Below are positions 25,339-37,245 of a DNA stretch of 64,000 bases, piece after piece. The DNA lies in the NCBI GenBank assembly GCA_903813345.2, contig CAIIXF020000011.1:14737754-14801753 (forward strand), written 5' to 3'. The DNA is from Owenia fusiformis. Lineage: Eukaryota > Annelida > Polychaeta > Sabellida > Oweniidae. The translations under genes were made by a program, and so were the position numbers. A model generated the notes under the pieces. It did not search any database. It was not told the DNA's origin and saw nothing but the letters and a program-made list of their open reading frames with translations. Position 1 is the stretch's first letter. The number at the start of each line of letters is the position of its first letter.

Positions 25339-25550
25339 TGAGTTTTAATTGAAATAGTGCAACATGAATCTTTTGTTATTATTAATTCTGTGTATCATAG
25401 GGGTCTACTATAGAAAAAGAGGTAAACACGTTTTGTTTTTAATGTACATGCATATATAAAAAATATATATGAGCTTCGAGTCTTAATTAAACAGTGCAAC
25501 ATGAATCTTTTGTTATTGTTAATTCTCTGTATCATAGGGGTCTACTTTAG
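25339..25550 (+). repeat. ~75-bp direct duplication
   Basis: The sequences starting GAGTTTTAATT at 25339 and GAGTCTTAATT at 25478 share GTGCAACATGAATCTTTTG and TATCATAGGGGTCTACT. They are spaced 139 bp apart. Origin unknown. Confidence 0.75.
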
Positions 25551-25779
25551 GTAAAGAGCTGACAGAAATAAATCACAGCTTTTGGGTATTATGTTGAAAG
25601 AAATCACATTATCTGATGGTTACCTTATAATAAGATCTGACAAGAATTCTGAAGTTACTTCAGGTGAAACATGAATATATATGTATCAAAATGCTTCACA
25701 GTGCAAACATGACTGGCCCTGAACACCCTATCCTTAGCACGCAGTTGAGGATCAACAAGACCTAAACACTTGAGAATCC

Positions 25780-26400
25780 ATAGTAATCAGCTAAGAATCT
25801 CTATGCTCCCAGTTAAGAATCCATATGCACCCACCTAGTTAAAAATCCATATGTACCCACTTGAAAATCTATATGCACCCAGTTAAGAATTTATATGCAC
25901 CCACCCAGTTAAGAATCAATATGCACCCACTTGAAAATCTATATGCACCCAGTTAAGAATCCATATGCACCCACCCAGTTAAGAATCCATATGCACCCAC
26001 TTTAAAATCTATATGCACCCAGTTAAGAATCCATATGCACCCACCCAGTTAAGAATCCATATGCACCCACTTAAAAATCCATATGCACCCAGTTAAGAAT
26101 CCATATGCACACACCAAGTTAAGAATCAATATGCACCCACTTGAAAATCCATATGCACCCAGTTAAGAATCCATATGCACCCACCCAGTTAAGAATCCAT
26201 ATGCACCCACTTTAAAATCCATATGCACCCAGTTAAGAATCCATATGCACCCACCCAGTTAAGAATCCATATGCACCCACTTTAAAATCCATATACACCC
26301 AGTTAAGAATCCATATGCACACACCAAGTTAAGAATCCATATGCACACACCCAGTTAAGAATCCATATGCACCCACTTGAAAATCCATATGACTTAGTTA
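25780..26400 (+). repeat. 70-bp higher-order satellite of AATCCATATGCACCCA units
   Basis: Three related subunits alternate. AGTTAAGAATCCATATGCAC followed by CCACCC, the same followed by CCACT, and TTAAAATCCATATGCACCC add up to a 70-bp period. Junctions of the form CCACCCAGTT end at 25980, 26050 and (as CACCAAGTT) 26120. Copies at the edges are degenerate. It overlaps a 101-codon minus-strand frame that I treat as an artefact. Confidence 0.92.
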
Positions 26401-26469
26401 ATAATCCACCCAAGTTTATCAAGTGAAAACTGTTTTGCAGCCTGTTAAAAATATATTTGAAGTTGAGTA

Positions 26470-26659
26470 CAGTTAAACCTGTGTATATTGAACATTTTGC
26501 CAAGAAAAAACATTCAATATTGGTACAGAGCAGACTGTAGAGAGGGTAATCTATACAGAAGTCAGTATACAGTAGTATGTGTGGAGGAAGGGTGTCTACT
26601 GGAGACAAGCTAGATTTACAAGCTAGAGAGTGGTGTTCACTGAGACAGGTTTTCCTATA
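26470..26659. mobile_element. Pogo-like MITE, decayed
   Basis: The left end CAGTTAAACCTGTGTATATTG and right end TTCACTGAGACAGGTTTTCC are decayed versions of the CAGTAAAACCTG ends of intact copies (for example 31149-31326). The interior resembles the copy at 35868-36041 (TGTGTGGA-GAAGGGTGTCTACT). Confidence 0.6.
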
Positions 26660-27208
26660 TTAGTAAAAAATCTTAAAATGGAATATTTTGACATGTTTTT
26701 AACATATAGGGCAGAGACCCAATTTAAAGCATGGAATCTGAAATATTTTTTAATGTTGTGCTATATAATTATTCATCAATACCTAAATTACATTCATGAA
26801 TGGCATCAAAAGTGAAGTAACTAATAACAATATGCAAAATATATAAAAATATTGAGAAAATGTACTGTATAAGGTCTATGATTGTAGGAATAATCCGAAG
26901 TCAGAAAATACGTTTTCTAATATTCTGATGCCATCTTTTTTAGCAATTAATACAAATTACTGATGCACTTATCTTCACACCAGGTATGTGAGCAAAATAT
27001 CAATCAAATTATCAACAAAGGAAGGTAGTAAAAAATCAATATAGAAGACTTCTCTAGAGTGAACATGAACAATGTGAACATTGTCAATTTAGGTGCTCAT
27101 AATGAGAAGATTTTACATTAAAAAGATTGCACTGACATGGGATGGTCACTTATTATAGATTACTCAGTTTGAAGCTGAAACTAAACAAATCTTAATATAT
27201 TCAATAAA

Positions 27209-27516
27209 CAGTAAAAACCTGACTAATCTGAACGCCTCTGGGACTGGCCAAAAGTGTTCCCATTTCCAAGTGTTCACATTTCAAGGTTTTATAAACATGT
27301 AAGTCAATGAGAGATAACAAATTTTGGACCGAGAAAAGATGTTCACATTGTGAGGTGTTTAAATGAGAGAGGTGTTCAAATATACAGGATTCACTGTTTG
27401 TGTATATCGAGGAGTTAAGCATCAAAAGGTTCTTCTAATATGGGACTTTTGAACTGAAAGAGTTTCTATTTCAATACGTTCACTTTAAAGAGGTGTTCGC
27501 ATGCTTAGGATTTACT
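27209..27516. mobile_element. Pogo-like MITE
   Basis: The ends are CAGTAAAAACCTGACTAATC and TTAGGATTTACTG, bounded on the right by TA. The body carries repeated GTTCACATT / GTGTTCAAAT phrases in both orientations, typical of this family. Confidence 0.65.
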
Positions 27517-30077
27517 GTATGGCTGTAAACATCAATAAAATTAAGTAGAAGTCAGGCTGGGATTATAGGGCGTTGATGATGTTTTTTCTGCAAATTGGTT
27601 CATCAATTACACTATCATACGATAAAGAAAACCGTTATGATTTATCATTTTTCTCATTGACCAGAGCTGACCGCAGATTAATCTGATCAGATCGAGGTAA
27701 TCTGAAAGAGGTGGATATTATCACACTTGTCGGTGAAATGTTTTTTATGAAGTCAATATAAATGGTTTGAAAAATATTAATATCAATTAAGGTGTATAGC
27801 TAGTGTTTTATTCAGCATCCTTTTCCATAGCAACGAGACCATGTCCAGAACATCTAATTACGTATATGGTAAATGCCTAGAGGTTACGCACTCTCCAAAA
27901 ATACCAAGAACCCTATGGGGTGAGTCAATCCTTTTTTGTTAATAAAATGCAATGCTATTTTCAGGACTCTTGGTATACAACTACTTTAATTGTTGGTCTT
28001 GCTAAAAGATTACCCAAGGCACTTTTTATTTATCAATGCAATTTGCACCATTCAAGTTTCCAAATACTATAAAAACAAGGAAATTAGTATGTGAATTACA
28101 GTAACTAGTTATAATCAAAATATAAGACACTTGACTTCATTTTATTGTTCCCTGTGGCATGTTCTGTCTATAAGTGGTGACATTTTGTCACAATGGCCTA
28201 ATGTAATAAAAGTGCATTTACTCAATTTAGACAGGAGTCTAATAAATCCTTTGTTAAGACCTCCTCACACAAAGAAGAAAACCTTACAAAATCAAAATGT
28301 GTGTACTGGCCAGTAGGACCTGATTAAAATTCATCTCAATTAGTACATGTACATTATAATTATCATTTGGGTGTATGCATGCGGAAGAACCATTTCGGAA
28401 AGCTTCAGACAGCTTCAAAAGCAAGCAAGTTTAATGTATTTGTCTAAGTGTAAGGAGGCCTTTAGGTTTAAATTCTGGTATTAGTATCTAATGGATCAGT
28501 GGACAATTTGATTATGGTAGACACCACGTATACAAACTATAACAGCCTACTTCAGACACCTCTATACCGCAGAAAGCAGTTCAACAAAACCTTTTCAGGA
28601 AGCGCCAAGATGCAAATACCATTCGTAAAAAAAATGATTTGATTTTATATGTCGATAGTTCTTTGAAAATCTTGCTGCTGATTCATTGAGTTAAGTTCTG
28701 ATTTTTTAATGTTGATCCCAAGTTTTATGTTAATTGTCTCAAAACAATAACATTTACTTGTCATTATTCCAATTTCAACAAACAATTGTGGACATTTCAT
28801 AAAACAAGTGCAACCCTAAAAAATGATTGGACGTTATATAATATACCTGGAACATCATCTCATCTAAAACTATAATGATGCACAGTGATTGGCCAGGATA
28901 TGTCACATGACTAGTTGATTCATTATTCCATCATGTAATAATGCTACGGTATATATATAATAATATCAGTGCTCAACTCAAATAAAAAGTTCATTAAATA
29001 CATATTTCTAGAACAAGAGAAGTCTTATACAGTTTTTGAAAAAAGTCCGCCATATTGAAAAAGAAAGTCCGCCATAATCCGCTACAATCCATGAGTCTAT
29101 TAACGGCAGTATCTAAACATATGTTCCAACAATGATTTAAGACCACTATACTTTATGATGATATAACTCAACTCCTACGCATGATTGATTGGCAATCAGA
29201 AAAAACTGAATACTGAACAAATCATCAAATAAATATATCAATGATATTTCAAAATGAAAAAGGAAATAGAAATATCAGCCAGTCATAAATAACATCCTTT
29301 CTTTCTCATAAACATGTCAATATGTCGTTTATTTTCCACATCTGATTTAAGCGTATCAATTATTACAACCTAACAGGCAATAGATAGTACACATAACTTA
29401 CAAACCATGTAAGAGAGTAATTGGAAATGTCACTAAGCGATGGTCATTTTTCTAGGTAATTATATATTATTCATTCAAAATAATAATTCAATTTTACTGA
29501 ACAATGTAAACATCTTTCCAATATTTTGAGTTTAGTTCTTTGAAAGACTAGCTTCATCCACTGTATTACAGTCTGACAATAAGGGTAATAAAAATGTAAA
29601 ATTTACTCAATTGGATAACAGATTTGTAACAAGACACACATACTAGAATTCCATGATTCCGCGTTGCCACAGAAAACCGCAGAATTTTGGTTTTCAAAAT
29701 TTTTGCAGAATTGTTTTGCACTGAATTTCTCAGAAACATGATTTTTTCCAGTCACCCACCCACCTCATCTCATCTCATATTTGTCACTCACCATGCCGGT
29801 CATTTGTCACCAGAAACTGGTGTTATGAGGATTTCGAAAGGGAAATGAGAAATATGTTTAAAATTCTCTGACTTCAGGCTTTTGCACTAAAGATTATGTC
29901 TAATATGTCACGAAATTTAAATTCCTGCAATTTCATGACAGTTCAAATGAAGCCGTTGCTTGCAGACTTTATTGCAGAATTTGGGATTTCATGCAGAATT
30001 TGGTGCAGAATTTGACTTTTTCATGCAAAATTTGCATTTTTTCTCATGTAGTAAACTAGGATGTGTGACAAGGCATT
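27517..30077. other. 2.5 kb without a supported gene
   Basis: AT-rich DNA. GCAGAATTT recurs about seven times between 29665 and 30020 without a fixed period. AGTCCGCCATA occurs twice near 29045-29080. Confidence 0.5.
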
Positions 30078-30200
30078 AACATGCAAAATGTCACTCACCT
30101 GTCATTTGTAACAGATGATGTTACAGATGCCAAACATCAACCGCCGAACACCGGCCACAAAAAAATTGAGGAGTATAAAAATGTGTCACTACTTCTCAGA
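30078..30200. mobile_element. TGTCACCACC MITE, right-truncated copy
   Basis: The left part GGCATTAACATGCAAAATGT and the interior (ACAGATGCCAAACATCAAC, AAAAAATTGAGGAGTATAA) match the family. The right GGTGGTGACAT end is missing or unrecognisable. Confidence 0.55.
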
Positions 30201-30234
30201 TGGCAAGTTTGATCTGAGCTCTAATAGTATAAAC

Positions 30235-30614
30235 AAGGCATGCAAAATGTCATAAGCTTGTTGTAAGTTATTGCAAATGTTACAGATGCTGAATGCAAAT
30301 TGCTACAGATGCGGAATGCAAATTGCTGCAGATGCGGAATGCAAATTGTTACAGTTGCTGAATGCAAATTGTTACAGATGCGGAATGCAAATTGTTACAG
30401 ATGCTGAATTCAAATTGTTACAGATGCTGAATGCAAATTGTTACAGATGCGGAATGCAAATTGTTACAGATGCTGAATGCAAATTGTTACAGATGCAGAA
30501 TGCAAATAATTACAGATGCTGAATGCAAATTGTTACAGACACCGAACGCCAGCCAGAAAAAAGTTGGAGACTATAACAATATACCTGTTACCACTTGTGA
30601 TGGTGACATGAAAC
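30235..30614. mobile_element. TGTCACCACC MITE expanded by a 23-bp internal array
   Basis: Family ends (GGCATGCAAAATGTCAT on the left, CACTTGTGATGGTGACAT on the right) bracket about 12 tandem copies of a 23-bp unit, GTTACAGATGCTGAATGCAA plus ATT (30279-30545). The unit is an amplification of the GTTACAGATGC segment found once in normal copies. The 83-codon frame across it repeats every 23 residues and is an artefact. Confidence 0.8.
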
Positions 30615-31148
30615 TGGTCTTCCTTGGGTCAAGTGATTATTCACAATATTTATAACATGTAAATTGCATTTTGGATGTTGAACAATACTACAGGAATCTT
30701 CAGTATATTCCTTCAGTCATATGAAGTTACTCTGGTATATGAAGATGTATAGATATTAGCTCAATACAAATGGTATTCTCATAACATTACCTACCCCCAC
30801 ACTGAACATGCTGTTGAAACATGAACAGTAGCCTTCAGTATGTAAGGTTTCCTTCTTTATTGAGCAATTTTATTACCAGCTTATATGTACATATGGACTA
30901 CATCTTATATGGACTCGTTCCCTAATGGCACTAAAGGTGTCACTAAATCTCGGGATGTAGGAATTGGTCATTGTTTTTCTTCGAGTAAATGTATCATGTT
31001 TATCATACTTGTATTGTGCAACAAAAAGATTTAATAGAAGTTTTATGTATATAAAATTCAATTTACATGTCAGTGCAAGACAAGCATTCTTTCTGAAAAG
31101 TCTGATCCATCCTTCTTCCATTGTGTCCTGAATTCAGAGAATCATATA

Positions 31149-31326
31149 CAGTAAAACCTGTGTAAGCGAAACACCTTCGGTACCTCTAAAAAGTTTTCCA
31201 ATTGGAAGGTGTTCCACTTACTGAGGTTCATTTAACAATAAGTAAATAGTTTTTGGAACTTTGAAATGCGTTCCAATTATGGAGGTGTTCCACTTACAGA
31301 GTTGTTCCACTAAACAGGTTTTACTG
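31149..31326. mobile_element. Pogo-like MITE, intact ends, 178 bp
   Basis: The ends CAGTAAAACCTGTGTAAGCG and CTAAACAGGTTTTACTG are inverted, and both are bounded by TA. Inside, GGTGTTCCACTTA repeats at about 45-60-bp spacing. The TA duplication and CAGTAAAACCTG ends suggest the pogo/Tigger branch of Tc1/mariner, which I infer from end sequence only. Confidence 0.85.
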
Positions 31327-33103
31327 TACATAAGTAACTGCTTCTAATTGCCTATTTCCATTATAGGTAGTTGATCATCTGAAACTCTTACATTTTTCTG
31401 ATAAGATGCTTCAAAATTGTTCAACTGTGTCTTGGAAAAGGGGAAGCGACGATCACCTTTTTTGTTAGGAAAGCACACTGCCAGGAAAGTAACCAATACA
31501 CATAAGATGCAAAAGTCATGTATGTTAATTAACATTAATTGTTCAAGATGACAAAGTATTAGGTGTACTTAGTGAAATTCGCGAAATTTATAGTCGCGAA
31601 ATCGTGTCTTCTCAAAATTCGCAAAAATAAAACTCGCAAAATAAACCGGAAGTGTGTACAAATTACACGATTCAAATATTTAGGGTCCAGGTCATAGATC
31701 TGAATGTCAAATCGGCATTGTGATGACACATGTACTAAATCCATTCATTGTCAGTTCCCTTGCACTGCAATTTGGCAAATCTATGAGGCGTAAAATGATC
31801 AATAAATCAAAATATCTCATTCAATGTCTGTCATAAACACCTGACTGTGATTCACACCTAATGCTAAGTCATTATCAGGTGATTAGGACAAATTGGTCAT
31901 CTGTATTTCAATCAAATTATAAGTCTGAGTAGATTTATGTTCATATTTATTTGTTCAAAAGTCAGGATAACTGCTTCTTAAAGATCACTATATTTAATTG
32001 CTGACATTAGGTCTAAATTATGGAGATGTTTTCTCATTTTGCCGTAATTTATTGTTCCTTTTTTATTTCGCCAGAGCTTCTATCGCATAGATGAATAATG
32101 AAAAGAAAGGTTGGCAACGATTTATCAAAAATATAGTGTAGTATTTGTTTGAAAATCTATTCATTCTCTATTACCGAGGATGCCCTTATATTCTGCCACT
32201 ATCGCAAAATGCAGATGTTTTAGGTTCAAGAGGATTTTTTAGCGGTATTGTGACTTCTCCCCATATGAGATTAGAGATATCCTTAGTATACTTTTCAACA
32301 TACTTCTTAAGATTATCTTGCTATTTTAATCCCAATATTTATTTCTAAAAGTTTTCTTACTTCCTATTCCTTGTTTGTATCCAGTTTTATGTATTTTCTC
32401 AAGAGTTTTACCGCAAATAATGTGACAAAAATGTAAAATTAGACTCCAGAAAAAACACCTTTGACTCCGGAAAAGCTATTAGACTCTGGAGCAAGAGGTT
32501 TTAAGACATTAGACTCCGGAGAATCTCCGTAGTCTAAAAGCCTAGTGAGAACCCTGCTTTCTGCTTTTTTAATACCTTTAAAGGACAGTTTGTCCCAAAT
32601 ATACCACAAGAACCAACCTGTGTAAAGATATACAAAAATATACAATTATCTACAAATCAAAAGGTTGACTTAAAGGTGCAACAATTAGTGCAGAGGGGCC
32701 ATTCAACGATCATGGACCAGTGCCAAAATATATTTAAGTTTGGATATTTCATCAAGACTAACATCTATTTTTATTATCTACAAAGAAACCCCCTAGATAA
32801 ACATTATTTCAGCTGATATTCCTCTTGAAACATGGTGGATCTTAAAAATATAAAAGTGGATTTCCCCTTTTTCAAGCTTTGAACTGAATTTACACTTCTT
32901 AAGGCTGAAATTGATAGTTTATCCATACATTTTAAGAAAATACGTATGTCAAAGAAGATGTTAAGCCAAATGTTGCCTTGATAGCTCAGAATTTTTTTTG
33001 ATTTTCCTATTTTCTCCCTACAGGCCTTGTTGCCCCTTTAATAAAGATACTCAGACAACTTTCTAAACAAAATTAATGTCAGTTTTCATTTGTGCGGCCA
33101 ATG
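31327..33103. other. No supported gene; two small repeat patches
   Basis: At 31573-31640 TTCGCGAAAT / ATTCGCAAAA phrases alternate. At 32440-32545 TTAGACTCCGGA recurs four to five times, partly inverted (TCCGTAGTCTAA). A minus-strand frame at 31390-31485 has splice-like borders (CAG before, GTAAGAG after). It encodes an unrecognised peptide and I do not call it an exon. Confidence 0.4.
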
Positions 33104-33400
33104 TTGATGGACCGACCAACGGATGGATGGATGGATGGATGGATAGATGGGTGGGTGGATGGATGGATGGATGGATAGATGGGTGGGTGGGTAGATGGAT
33201 CGATGGATGGATAAACCAACGGCAACGGACAGAAGGATGGAAGGACATTTAGTCTATCCAATAGGCTCAAGGAAGGATGGACAGACCAACGGATGGATGG
33301 ATGGGTGGATGGAGGATGGATGGATGGATGAACCAACGGCAATGGATGGAAGGATGGACGGACACCTAGTCTATCCCATAGGCTCACTGTGTGATCCAAC
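33104..33400 (+). repeat. GGAT microsatellite in a duplicated ~170-bp block
   Basis: (GGAT)n with GGGT interruptions at 33120-33200 and 33288-33330. Each is followed by AACCAACGGCAA, GGAAGGA, TAGTCTATCC and ATAGGCTCA. The microsatellite plus its flank was therefore duplicated as a block. Frames with Ile-His-Pro-Ser repeats on the minus strand are artefacts. Confidence 0.9.
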
Positions 33401-34198
33401 TACTGGATAACTGGAAAATATAATGCCATGCACTGGCAGTGCAGTCAATTAAAACTATTTACCCCTGAGTGAGTATGAGTATGAATGAGTATTTAGATTG
33501 AGGTACTTCAAAAAGTACTATATAAAGTTGCATCATGCAAAAACACATCAAATTAAACATGCCTTCTTAACAAATGAAGCTATCAATAGCAATGCTATCA
33601 TTTATTGACAGGCTCACTGTATTTTATTGAATTCTAATTTGTGCAACTGTCATTAAGTACCATGCCATGATTTAACCTTAAAAAGACTAATGATCGTGAG
33701 ATTTGATAGTTCATTCATTGCCTATTGCATGGAACTACACGCATCAGAGCTAATGCGTAATGTTCTGAATACGAAGCTCTCTTTTAAAAGAAATTTATAG
33801 AAGTTGCACTGCAGACATCTCGCTAGCTTATTTTCTATATCATTATATTTTTATTCCTTGTGTTTAATCACTTTTCTTTTTGTAACATGTTTAATTCTGC
33901 AGATGATTTTCTGTATGGTGAGCCGAAATGATCTCTAACTGACTGAAATCTTTCGTTGATCAAATTTGCTTTACATTGATATGAGAAGAAGGCATTGAAA
34001 ATACCTCACAACGTAGTAAATCATTAAAACCTTATTGCTCTAAATGTTAGCTGAACATTACGCATCAGATGTCTATAAATATCATGAAGGCAGAATTGGT
34101 AATAAAACACATAAACAAGGTTAATAAAATTGTGCGGTGCGCTCGATTCTACTTCATATTTTGATTTAGTGAGTTTTGGTCTATTGATTACAGTGTAC
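33401..34198. other. No supported feature
   Basis: AT-rich DNA before the second fold-back element. GAGTATGA repeats briefly near 33470-33490. Confidence 0.4.
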
Positions 34199-35230
34199 TT
34201 AAGGTCAGGGTGCACGATGGGAAATTTTCTGCATTCCTCAATTGAGTCACATGTTATTTTCCAAACAAGAATCACTCCTTTCCCACATTGTCTATATCTT
34301 CCAGTTTTGCACAAAGAGTGCACTTACCGTATTCTCTGTAATTACCGCCCACTCTCTAATAAGCGCCCACCCCGCTTCACAAAGTTCAAGAAACATCGAG
34401 GAATCATAATAATCCATAATGAATGAAGGAATTGTTCTTTATCGGCATTCAGAAATTTCAAAAGCTACTGCGCAGATGTTCTGCGCATGTCAAGGTCGTG
34501 AACTTTCTGGTTTCTTTTTAATGTTTCTCGACTTTTACACGACTTTTGCACGAATAATAATGATCTCTCATCAAATTAGAAATAATGTATAACTTTAGAT
34601 CGATATCCAGCAGTCTCTAGTGGAAATATTGAAGGTAATCGGCGATAATGACAAAGTGGGCGTGCCGGAAATAAATTAGACATAGACAGGTCTTCAACCA
34701 CTGTCAATATTGTCTAAGCGATCTTTACCGTATTCTCTCCAATAACAGCACTTGTCATATTATTATAAAAATATGTTGAAGAAAATGCATTCTTGTCAAG
34801 AAAAATTGCCATACATGAAATTCCTCGGGATTTCTGATTTCTTTCATACATGGGCGCTTATTAGAATGGTCTAAATAATGTATTTTCAATTTTCTAAACG
34901 CCCTGGGCGCTAATTACAGAGAATACGGTATGTGCCTAGAAAAGACTTGTGAGACGGATGTTTTGATAATTTAAAAGTGTATAAAAAATGAGAAAATTCA
35001 GTGAAAAAAATTTCTGAAAATTTTATGATTCTTTTCACTGAATTTTCTCATTTTTTATACATTTTACAAAACAAACCTTCTCACAAGGCTTTTCTAGGCA
35101 CATAAGTGCACTCTTTGTGCAAACTTGGAAGATGTAGACAATTTGGGGAAGGAGTTATTCTTGTTTGAAAAATAACATGTGACTCAATTGAGGAATGCAG
35201 AAAATTTCCCAACATGCACCCTGTCCTTAA
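34199..35230. mobile_element. Second fold-back element, left arm split by a MITE
   Basis: The left arm, 34199-34326, is the reverse complement of about 35104-35230 (shared AATAACATGTGACTCAATTG, TGCACAAAGAGTGCACTTA). The arm continues after a 602-bp insertion, at 34931-35010. There TGTGCCTAGAAAAG and TATAAAAAATGAGAAAATTC pair with GAATTTTCTCATTTTTTATA and CTTTTCTAGGCACA. With the insertion removed this is a ~430-bp palindrome with a ~10-bp loop region. Confidence 0.87.
34327..34928. mobile_element. TA-flanked MITE nested in the fold-back arm
   Basis: The ends CCGTATTCTCTGTAATTACC and TAATTACAGAGAATACGG are inverted repeats bounded by TA on both sides. Subterminal CTAATAAGCGCCCA / GGGCGCTTATTAG phrases also pair. 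A third partial end, CCGTATTCTCTCCAATAAC, lies inside at about 34727. No frame of note. The TA target suggests Tc1/mariner, by inference. Confidence 0.82.
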
Positions 35231-35589
35231 AGTGACTTTCTTACACTTCAGAGGCCGAAATTGGGGATTTCAAGAAATACTTTTCAAGAAAATAGTCTTA
35301 GCTTTCTATCAGGATGGCTTCAGGTGCCAAAATTAGCTGATCCATGAATATAATATCATTTTGAAAATTGGAAGCAAGAATTTTGTTTTGGAAGCCATGT
35401 TTTTTTTGACAGTCATGACAGGAAGTAGATTCTCAAAATAAAAACTGGATTAACAGCACTGATTCTGAATTTGGCTTAGAATATTTACTCAGATATGTAT
35501 TGTAATATTATTACCATGATTATTTACTACTATTTAATAATTGTGGTGTAGAGGAAAAACATTTTTCTGAAATTAAGAATGAATACTAA

Positions 35590-35665
35590 AAATGCAGCTG
35601 AGGCCGTGGCAGAATCAGTCTTGCAATCTTGATTTTGCAGGTTGGAATCCCAGCCGTGGCATATC
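35590..35665 (+). other. tRNA-like pol III promoter remnant (possible SINE head)
   Basis: GTGGCAGAATCAGTC resembles a degenerate A box. GGTTGGAATCCCAG, 43 bp later, differs by one base from the B-box core GGTTCGAATCC. The spacing is tRNA-like, and a T-rich stretch follows within 40 bp. The 5' and 3' flanks are both GCCGTGGCA instead of complementary, so no acceptor stem forms and this is not a functional tRNA. Confidence 0.3.
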
Positions 35666-35867
35666 ATGTTTTCTTTTTTTTTCTTTATTTCTGAGCCACA
35701 ATATTTTCTCTATCTCATTTTTTATAGCACAGTGTCATATTTATTTCTTTTTTGGGGGTTTTAAAATATAGGTAAAATGTCTATGTGTGGCTTTAATAGA
35801 ACTTAAAGGGATATTCTTTCCCAACATTTTTTGTCATATGAAAACATTTTTTCCCAGAAACCTTACA

Positions 35868-36041
35868 CAGTGAACCTGTGTATATTGAACTTTTTTGCTG
35901 TGAAAAAAACATTCATTGTTGGTAGGTCACTACAGAGAGGGTAATTTATAAATAAGTCAATAGAGTCATGTGTGGAAGAAGGGAGTCTACTAAAGACAGG
36001 TGTTCACTAGAGAGAGGTGTTCACTAAGTCAGGATTTACCG
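35868..36041. mobile_element. Pogo-like MITE
   Basis: The ends CAGTGAACCTGTGTATATTG and AAGTCAGGATTTACCG correspond to the family CAGTAAAACCTG ends, with TA on the right. The interior is shared with 26470-26659. Confidence 0.68.
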
Positions 36042-37245
36042 TATATCAAAGGATTTTCCTTTATTAAAATAAAGTAAGACCTAATGAGAAGAAAAAATAT
36101 TGTAAAATTGTTACAACAGCTCATCTCTCATCTAGAGCTGCCAAGGGGAAATATACGACTTTTTTTATGAAAAAATATACATTCTTTGATACTCCTGCAT
36201 ATATTGATACATTGATGATTTCAATGAGGGTAGTACACTGCTAGACAAACACATATATATCCAATACTAAGCCACAGCATCCCTGATCAAAAGGTTTACG
36301 ACTAAATGGATTTCTGAGGTATTCTTATGGAATCTCTTTTTTTTCAGTTCTTATGAATCTACCATTTCTATATCTTAAATCATAAATTTCTGCAACTGTG
36401 TAACCTCATGATCAAATACTTTTTTTTAAATTTGAAGCCTTGAATTGTGAGTGACATATTGATGAGAAACCTACTAAATCATATCATACCATACTAAATC
36501 ATATACCAGACTAAATCATTACATCGTGCGCTTTAGATAGAACTAATCCATCTCCTTCATTTCACCCAGACAAACAAATGACATAAAGAGAAGAAAATTA
36601 TCAACCAGACACATCCCTTGGGCATAATCGGTACTGATGATACTGTCATTATGAACTTTTAGTATTTGAGCTAATTGAAAGTGGCACGGTTTATATTCAT
36701 AAAGGTTGCGACAACAGGCATTCCACGTTTATGTTGACATAGGATCGGATAAATGGATTACTCCAAACTTAGGATTATCAATCTATTGTGTGTTGAAATT
36801 TATGGTCACATTAGCTTTGACATGCAGCTATGTCATACTGAAGGCCAACAGACAATGTGTTCATTGAACAATTGTCTTTTGCAACAAGGTTCTGCAGGAT
36901 CATAAACGAGTCAATAAGCTTGCTACAATACACATGTATGGGATGTATTAATATACTTAATAACAAGCTTTCTTTGTGGAAAAGAATGGAAAATAAAAAA
37001 TCCTGTATCAGATCCCAAGTTCTAATTGCATGACTTGAATGAATGTCCATGTATTTCTATTCAATTTAAGGTGAACTTTCTGTATGATCTGCCATTATCA
37101 TCTCACTAAATATAACGCATGGGTGAAGCAAGGGGGTGTGATGAGTGTGATCGCATCCCCCACCCCCACAAAAAAGCAATTTTGCAACAGTTGTTGAACA
37201 AATATTAACAAATTATAATTTGAAATGCTTAGAATGCACCATATA
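36042..37245. other. No supported gene
   Basis: AT-rich DNA. CATACTAAATCATA-type phrases repeat three times near 36480-36520. The longest frame, 79 codons on the minus strand at 36811-37050, has no recognisable feature. Confidence 0.45.

Noticed and set aside
31390-31485. Minus-strand segment with splice-like borders (CAG before, GTAAGAG after)
   Set aside because: Single isolated candidate; the peptide is unrecognised and does not match the missing DOP1 C-terminus.
33063-33410. Ile-His-Pro-Ser repeat frames
   Set aside because: Translation of the GGAT microsatellite.
35590-35665. Functional tRNA gene
   Set aside because: A- and B-box-like motifs are present, but the two flanks are identical and not complementary, so no acceptor stem forms. 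Kept only as a possible SINE remnant.
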